Shown here: positions 59,936-64,000 of the stretch, piece after piece
Numbering within the stretch: position 1 is the stretch's first letter
Layout: every line of letters begins with the position of its first letter
NCBI GenBank assembly: GCA_949294395.1
Contig: CASFGU010000029.1
Coordinates: 23,408-87,407, forward strand
Length of the DNA: 64,000 nucleotides
Source of the DNA: an uncultured bacterium
GTDB lineage: Bacteria; Cyanobacteriota; Vampirovibrionia; Gastranaerophilales; Gastranaerophilaceae
Direction of reading: 5' to 3'
Made by a program: the position numbers and the translations under genes
Notes under the pieces: generated by a model
What the model was told of the DNA's origin: nothing
Database searches by the model: none
The model's input: the letters and a program-made list of their open reading frames with translations, nothing else

Positions 59936-60802
59936 ATGGAAGAAGATTTTGTACAAAATCCGGAAGAAGAAATAATCGATCCGAAAAGATTGGTTAAAAC
60001 TGTCAGGAAAAAGCGTGAAATACGACGTGTCAGAAGAACTCAAGGGGTTTTTCGGAACTTTTTCCGTTTTGTATTGACTGTCCTTCTTCTTATGGCTTTT
60101 GTATATATCTCAAAAATGCCGCAGTGGTACCTTGATAAACGGGTATTTACAACGACCGGCAACAATTCCGTTGTAATTTATAATAATAATATAGTAAAAT
60201 CATACAGGATTCTGGCGCTTCTGAAAGCGAGTGAAGTTCCGGAGGTTCCGATTTATATGGCAAATACTGCAGCTATAGAAAAACAGATAAAGAGTCTAGC
60301 ACCGGTTGAGGATGTCTATATAAGACGGTACGCATTTCCTGCAAGGCTTCAGATAATTCTTAAAGAACGGGTTCCTGTGCTGACAATTTCTCCGGATGTA
60401 AAAGTCCCTCCTGTTGCGGCATTCACAAAGGACGGCAGGATTATCGGGAAAGAATTTTTGCCGCTTGATAAAAAGTTCAAGACTATTCTTGTGCTTTCGT
60501 ACGGAAACAAAGGTGATGATTACACAAAATGGAACGCAAAGAAAGTCCAGCAGATAGAAAAAATTGTAAAATATGTTGAAACTTATTCAAAGGAGCCTGT
60601 AGAGTATATAGACTTCCGCAATCCTGATGATGTGTTTGTTAAAATAAAAACAGTTCCTATAAGAATAGGCAAAATTGACGAAAATGTATTTAAACGGATT
60701 GAGCGTATCCCGTCAATTCTTCCGCAGGTAAAACTTGTGGATTCAAAGGTAAAATATCTTGATTTAAGCTGGGAAAAGGTAAATTATTTAAAACTTGAAT
60801 AA
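59936..60802 (+). CDS. ftsQ: Cell division protein FtsQ/DivIB
   Basis: 288 residues. Cytoplasmic basic start (KRLVKTVRKKREIRRVRRTQG), one membrane helix (NFFRFVLTVLLLMAFVYI), then a POTRA domain (IEKQIKSLAPVEDVYIRRYAF, PARLQIILKERVPVLTI) and a beta domain outside the membrane. It links early and late divisome proteins. Last gene of murC-murB-ddl-ftsQ; ftsA and ftsZ do not follow, since the next gene has its own promoter. Confidence 0.9.
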   Translation: MEEDFVQNPEEEIIDPKRLVKTVRKKREIRRVRRTQGVFRNFFRFVLTVLLLMAFVYISKMPQWYLDKRVFTTTGNNSVVIYNNNIVKSYRILALLKASEVPEVPIYMANTAAIEKQIKSLAPVEDVYIRRYAFPARLQIILKERVPVLTISPDVKVPPVAAFTKDGRIIGKEFLPLDKKFKTILVLSYGNKGDDYTKWNAKKVQQIEKIVKYVETYSKEPVEYIDFRNPDDVFVKIKTVPIRIGKIDENVFKRIERIPSILPQVKLVDSKVKYLDLSWEKVNYLKLE

Positions 60803-60825
60803 GTGTATCTAATACTTTCTAACGA

Positions 60826-60854
60826 TTGACAAAATTTGAAACATAATATAAAAT
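60826..60854 (+). promoter_or_regulatory. Promoter very close to the MBL-fold gene
   Basis: TTGACA then TATAAA at 15 bases or TAAAAT at 17 bases. The start codon is only ~9-14 bases past the -10, and there is no Shine-Dalgarno, so the message may be leaderless. Confidence 0.6.
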
Positions 60855-60862
60855 AAATATAT

Positions 60863-61657
60863 ATGGAATTGACGGTTTTGGTGGATAACAATACTCATGC
60901 TGGAAATTGTCTGATTTCCGAACACGGGCTATCATTCTTTATTGAAGAGTATGATTTGAAACTTCTTTTTGATTGCGGCTCCAGTGATGCGTTTATTAAA
61001 AATGCTTATAAAATGGATATTGATCTGTCGCTGGTTACGCATATAGTGCTTTCTCACAGTCATATTGATCATATTGGTGGATTTTTAAGGCTGCAGTCTC
61101 TGTATCAGAAGTTTAAGTATGTTGGTATTGATTTTAATTCAAAGGATGTAATCGCTCACCCTGATGTGTTTAAGCAGAGTGAAAGCAATATCCTTGACAA
61201 TGAAAGTTATCATCTGTCAAAAGAAGAAATGGATAAATTTTTTAATCTTATTCTTACGACAAAGCCGATGGCTATTACACCTAAATTAATGTATCTGGGT
61301 GAAATACCCGTACCGGATGTTGTGAAGATGGATTATGCACCGGATGAAACAGCTCTTGCCTACAAATCTGAGGACGGGCTTGTTATAATTTCCGGCTGCT
61401 CCCATAGCGGGCTGGAAAATATTATTGAGCACGCAAAATATGTTACAGGCGTAAATCGTGTTAATACAATTATCGGCGGGTTGTATCTTATAAACAGAAG
61501 CGAGGAAGAAATTAACAAATTAGGTGAATACCTCCGTGACCAGAGCGTTCAGCGAATATTCCCGTGTCACTGTACAGATTTAGAGGCCAAAATTATTCTT
61601 TCAAAATACGTAAAAATCGAGGATGTCAGCACAGGCCAGAAATATACATGGGAATAA
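60863..61657 (+). CDS. Metallo-beta-lactamase-fold hydrolase
   Basis: 264 residues. LTVLVDNNTHAGNCLISEHG, FDCGSSDAFIKNAYKM, metal motif LSHSHIDHIGGFL, a second ligand region IISGCSHSGLENIIEHAKY and HCTDLEAKIIL at the end. The family includes the tetrahydromethanopterin-related RFAP-synthase-like group of MBL proteins; the exact reaction here is unknown. Cytoplasmic, no signal peptide. Own promoter and terminator. Confidence 0.85.
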   Translation: MELTVLVDNNTHAGNCLISEHGLSFFIEEYDLKLLFDCGSSDAFIKNAYKMDIDLSLVTHIVLSHSHIDHIGGFLRLQSLYQKFKYVGIDFNSKDVIAHPDVFKQSESNILDNESYHLSKEEMDKFFNLILTTKPMAITPKLMYLGEIPVPDVVKMDYAPDETALAYKSEDGLVIISGCSHSGLENIIEHAKYVTGVNRVNTIIGGLYLINRSEEEINKLGEYLRDQSVQRIFPCHCTDLEAKIILSKYVKIEDVSTGQKYTWE

Positions 61658-61658
61658 A

Positions 61659-61680
61659 AAAGCCCGCATTTGCAGGCTTT
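61659..61680. terminator. Terminator between the MBL gene and pilin B
   Basis: Stem AAAGCCcGCA / TGCaGGCTTT, shared by convergent genes. Confidence 0.7.
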
Positions 61681-63020
61681 ATTTCGGCAGGTTTTTGAAG
61701 TAATCCGGATCTGTCAAAGCTTTATGTGTGCATGATGTGCCGTTCCGGTTGTGTGTTGCCGCAGGGCTGCAATAGTCAGGATATACTTTGAGCGGATAAT
61801 TTGTTTCATCTGCGCCCATAGGTCTTAACATTCCATTTTTGTCAATCTGGAACATAAATAGGTCATGTCCGACTCTATTTGGTTTTTTGTTGTATCCGTT
61901 TACATCGACAGATAAGTATAATGTTGTGCTGCCGCCTGTGTTTTCAATAAGAACCAGCATCCCGTCATTTATTACGAATTGACCGTCATCAAAAAAGGCC
62001 ATATTTGCTTTATTCCCGTTGTATGTCTTATAAATATCGGCTTTGCGAATGTCCTCATCTACATAACTGTTATTAGGTACGCAAGCTTTTGCTGCGTTTT
62101 CACTGCTTCCGGAGCCTGTTCCGCAGTCTTTAGCATTAATAAAATAAGGCATTATTATTTTTTTTAAACCCTGTGAGGCAACTGTGCCGTCCGGCTTAAT
62201 TCGTTCGCCGTTTTTTGCATAATACAGGTCAAGAGCCTGACTTAATACGGAATAAGCTTTTTTTAATCCGGTTTGCAATTCTGTATTTCTATGGTTTTGA
62301 ACCAATGTTGGCAGAGTCATCGCCGCAACCACACCGATAATCCCGAGGGTAATGAGGACTTCTGCCAATGTAAAAGCGGATTTTTTGTAAGTGAAGTGTG
62401 AAGAGTGAGGGGTGAAGTGGGCGCTATTACCCTTTCCCTCTGGGAGAGTGATTAAGGGTGAGGGTTTTCCTGTAGCGTAGGTCGGATTTGCCAATCCAAC
62501 AGGAAAGACTATAAGGTGATGAGGCGATAAGAGCCGCGAAAAGGTGAAGCATGAATTCTTTACTCTCCCTCGCCCCTTGAGGGAGAGGGTAGAATTACTT
62601 AATGAACGTAGTGAATTTAGTAATTCGGGAGAGGGGTTTCTGTCAGGTGATTTCTGTAGGACTTTTAGCCTAACAAAAAAACGTTTTACAATATCTCCGG
62701 ATTGACTTTTCTGACCCCTCCTCGAAATCAGAGATTTCGGTCCTCCCTCAAGGGGAGGACAAGAATAACTGTAGGTCGGATTTACCAATCCGACAGGTAG
62801 AACTATATCATTCTGAAACGAAAATCGTTGAGGCTCACAAGAGGTGTGACTGTTCAGAATCTCTTTGTCATTAGCGCCCGCAAAGGAAAAAGATTTGAAA
62901 AAATCAAAGCGCTTAATATATTCTAGAATTGTCCGCCTAAAACTCTTGTCCTGAGCGGATTTACAGAAGGCCGAGCCCCCCCCCCCCTCCGGATTTTGAA
63001 GCTATAACTGTGTTTTGCAT
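61679..63020 (-). CDS. Phase-variable pilin-like gene B, out of frame at a G12 tract
   Basis: Same layout as pilin A: promoter, AAGGAG six bases before ATG 63020, 11 codons (MQNTVIASKSG), 12 Gs (62976-62987), then TAA in this frame. With 14 or 11 Gs it reads open for ~446 codons into SAFTLAEVLITLGIIGVVAAM and on to stop 61679. The leader would be ~216 residues and is largely made of intergenic repeats. An in-frame TTG at 62788 is the only other start, without a ribosome binding site. The pilin end has Cys pairs and a PRO-rich tail (CSPAATHNRNGTSC). Off in this copy. Confidence 0.75.
62976..62987 (-). repeat. G12 contingency tract of pilin B
   Basis: Twelve Gs in GGA(G)12CTCGGC on the coding strand, at the same codon position as in pilin A. 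Confidence 0.85.
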
Positions 63021-63046
63021 AAATGTCTCCTTTCTTATTATATATT

Positions 63047-63075
63047 ATTATACATTATTTAATAATTTATTGCAA
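63047..63075. promoter_or_regulatory. Divergent promoters of pilin B and rpmI sharing TTGCAA
   Basis: Minus: TTGCAA, 17 bases, TATAAT for pilin B. Plus: the same palindromic TTGCAA, 17 bases, TAGGAT at 63093-63098 for rpmI. Confidence 0.6.
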
Positions 63076-63172
63076 TTATTTTTTTTGTGGTGTAGGATAA
63101 AGTTACGGAAATTTTACGGCTTTGGTATGCCTGAAATTTCTAAGTAACTACTTAACTGAAAAGGAGAAGAAA

Positions 63173-63382
63173 ATGCCAAAAATGAAAACACACAGAGCCG
63201 CTGCAAAACGCTATAAAGTTACTGCAACCGGCAAAATCATGAAACGACATGCAGGTATAGGCCACTTGCTCCAGCACAAGTCAGAATCAAGAAAACGTAA
63301 GATTTTCAAGATGGTGACTTTGTCAGACTCACACTTAAAACTGGTATCTCACGAGTTACCATACAAGAAGTATTCAAGATAG
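63173..63382 (+). CDS. rpmI: 50S ribosomal protein L35
   Basis: 69 residues. MPKMKTHRAAAKRYKVTATG, KIMKRHAGIGHLLQHKSESRKRK, KKYSR end. ATG 63173 follows AAAAGGAG seven bases upstream. Normally infC-rpmI-rplT; here infC is not upstream and the pilin B gene is instead, so L35 and L20 use the divergent promoter. Followed by rplT. Confidence 0.96.
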   Translation: MPKMKTHRAAAKRYKVTATGKIMKRHAGIGHLLQHKSESRKRKIFKMVTLSDSHLKLVSHELPYKKYSR

Positions 63383-63393
63383 GAGCGTAAAAA

Positions 63394-63744
63394 ATGAGAG
63401 TAAAACGTGGTAATGTTAGTCGTAACAGACACAAAAAAATATTAAAACTTGCTAAAGGCTTTATCGGTGCAAGAAGCAGAATTTTTAAAGTAGCTAATAC
63501 TGCTGTTATGAAAGCATTGAAATATGCTTACAGGGACAGACGCACTACAAAACGTAATATGAGAAGATTATGGATTGTAAGAATTAATGCGGCTGTCAGA
63601 GAACGCGGCATGAGCTATTCAAGATTCGTTAATGCCTGCAAAAAAGCAAATATTATGGTTAACAGAAAAATGCTCGCAGAACTTGCCGTTAACGATAAAG
63701 AAGCTTTTGATGTAGTTTTTGAAGCTGCAAAAGCTGCTAAATAG
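63394..63744 (+). CDS. rplT: 50S ribosomal protein L20
   Basis: 116 residues. Starts [20 protein letters not shown], then [39 protein letters not shown]. Needed early in 50S assembly. GGAGCG before the ATG; 11 bases after rpmI. Its terminator follows at 63771. Confidence 0.97.
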   Translation: MRVKRGNVSRNRHKKILKLAKGFIGARSRIFKVANTAVMKALKYAYRDRRTTKRNMRRLWIVRINAAVRERGMSYSRFVNACKKANIMVNRKMLAELAVNDKEAFDVVFEAAKAAK

Positions 63745-63770
63745 TAAAGTTAATCTTTTTGTCAAATATA

Positions 63771-63803
63771 AAGGGCGGTTTGATTTAATCAAACCGCCCT
63801 TTA
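63771..63803 (+). terminator. Terminator after rplT
   Basis: Perfect stem AAGGGCGGTTTGATT / AATCAAACCGCCCTT. Confidence 0.9.
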
Positions 63804-63924
63804 GCAATGCGGGTTTTGCGAATTTGTTTAAGAAATGTTAAGCAACATGAGCAACATGTTTAAAGTTTTTTCCCAGAAGAGCCGTAAATAAAAACATAAG
63901 GGAAAAAACGAAAGGGAACATGCT

Positions 63925-64000
63925 ATGGGAATGGCAGCATCACAGGCCAGATTTTTAGGACTGACCGCAAGAAAGACAAACGTAGAATATGAAGGACAAC
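63925..64000 (+). CDS. Lineage-type protein with MGMAASQARFL start, N-terminus only
   Basis: Only ~25 residues before the window ends: MGMAASQARFLGLTARKTN then VEYEGQ. They match in style the start of the 578-residue protein at 25414 (MGLAASQARFLAITSRKAR). AAGGGA lies before the ATG. The full length and role cannot be seen; it is a second member of the same family. Confidence 0.7.
   Translation, partial: MGMAASQARFLGLTARKTNVEYEGQ

Noticed and set aside
62786..62788. TTG 62788 as the true start of pilin B
   Set aside because: No ribosome binding site, and it would leave a ~138-residue repeat-derived leader; the promoter, Shine-Dalgarno and ATG at 63020 point to the tract-controlled start instead.
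52868..63020. Diversity-generating retroelement as the cause of pilin variation
   Set aside because: No reverse transcriptase, template repeat or variable repeat is present.

Overview
The window is AT-rich bacterial DNA. It has ordinary bacterial housekeeping clusters, with most genes on the minus strand between positions 9,755 and 41,631. The organism is most likely an uncultured gut relative of the cyanobacteria (Candidatus Gastranaerophilales / Vampirovibrionia, formerly Melainabacteria). This rests on the stereotyped pilin start FTLAEVLITLGIIGVVAAMT in four genes, two proteins starting MG(L/M)AASQARFL, glycogen enzymes of families GH57 and GH77, and many small proteins starting with a short F-x-S/G motif. 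The assignment is inference from remembered family traits, not from a search.

Layout. 1-8.2 kb: the N-terminus of a PxpA-like protein, rpsT, a mosaic palindromic repeat element, a GH57 glucan branching enzyme, tRNA-Asp with a duplicated 3' end, a zeta-toxin-like kinase with a small overlapping partner gene, and several small lineage-type hypotheticals. 8.4-25.3 kb: a Q/A-rich protein; the rpe-rnc-cdsA-frr-pyrH cluster (all minus, mostly overlapping); a ribbon-helix-helix regulator; a regulator with four tandem GntR-type winged helices; a GerMN lipid-anchored or membrane protein; a DUF2993 protein; truB, rbfA, infB, ylxR and prfA, with a pilin gene and an HTH gene wedged between rbfA and infB; a TerC/DUF475 membrane protein and a glycosyltransferase. 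25.4-37.5 kb: an MGLAASQARF protein, then a compact intact phage structural module (terminases, portal, capsid, connector, tail-type protein, amidase) with no integrase or replication genes. 37.8-45 kb: radical SAM/SPASM and TrpD-like genes, a ZIP transporter, an orphan sugar permease, an RloA/RloB-type defence pair, a pilin and an XRE regulator. 45-64 kb: repeat-rich spacers, malQ, a TPR-NHL protein, an orphan FliI-type ATPase, a second mosaic palindromic element, rpsP, two pilin genes preceded by G12 tracts, leuS, murC-murB-ddl-ftsQ, a metallo-beta-lactamase-fold protein, rpmI-rplT and the start of a second MGMAASQARF protein.

The strongest unusual signal is a pair of pilin-like genes (52,868-53,861 and 61,679-63,020). 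Both have a good promoter, a good ribosome binding site and an ATG, followed by a 12-base G tract, and in both the tract leaves the pilin out of frame. Adding two Gs, or removing one, would restore one long open frame from that ATG into FTLAEVLITLG in both genes. This is the architecture of a phase-variable ON/OFF contingency locus, and both copies read OFF here. Two other long G tracts (G8 at 6,814 and G11 at 50,168) lie in non-coding DNA.

The second theme is repeats. Palindromic intergenic repeat families fill the spacers, nest into two ~650-730 bp mosaic elements bounded by inverted repeats, contribute much of the long pilin leaders, and appear to be inserted in frame inside leuS. All coordinates and motifs were read by eye; homology statements are from family knowledge and were not checked against a database.
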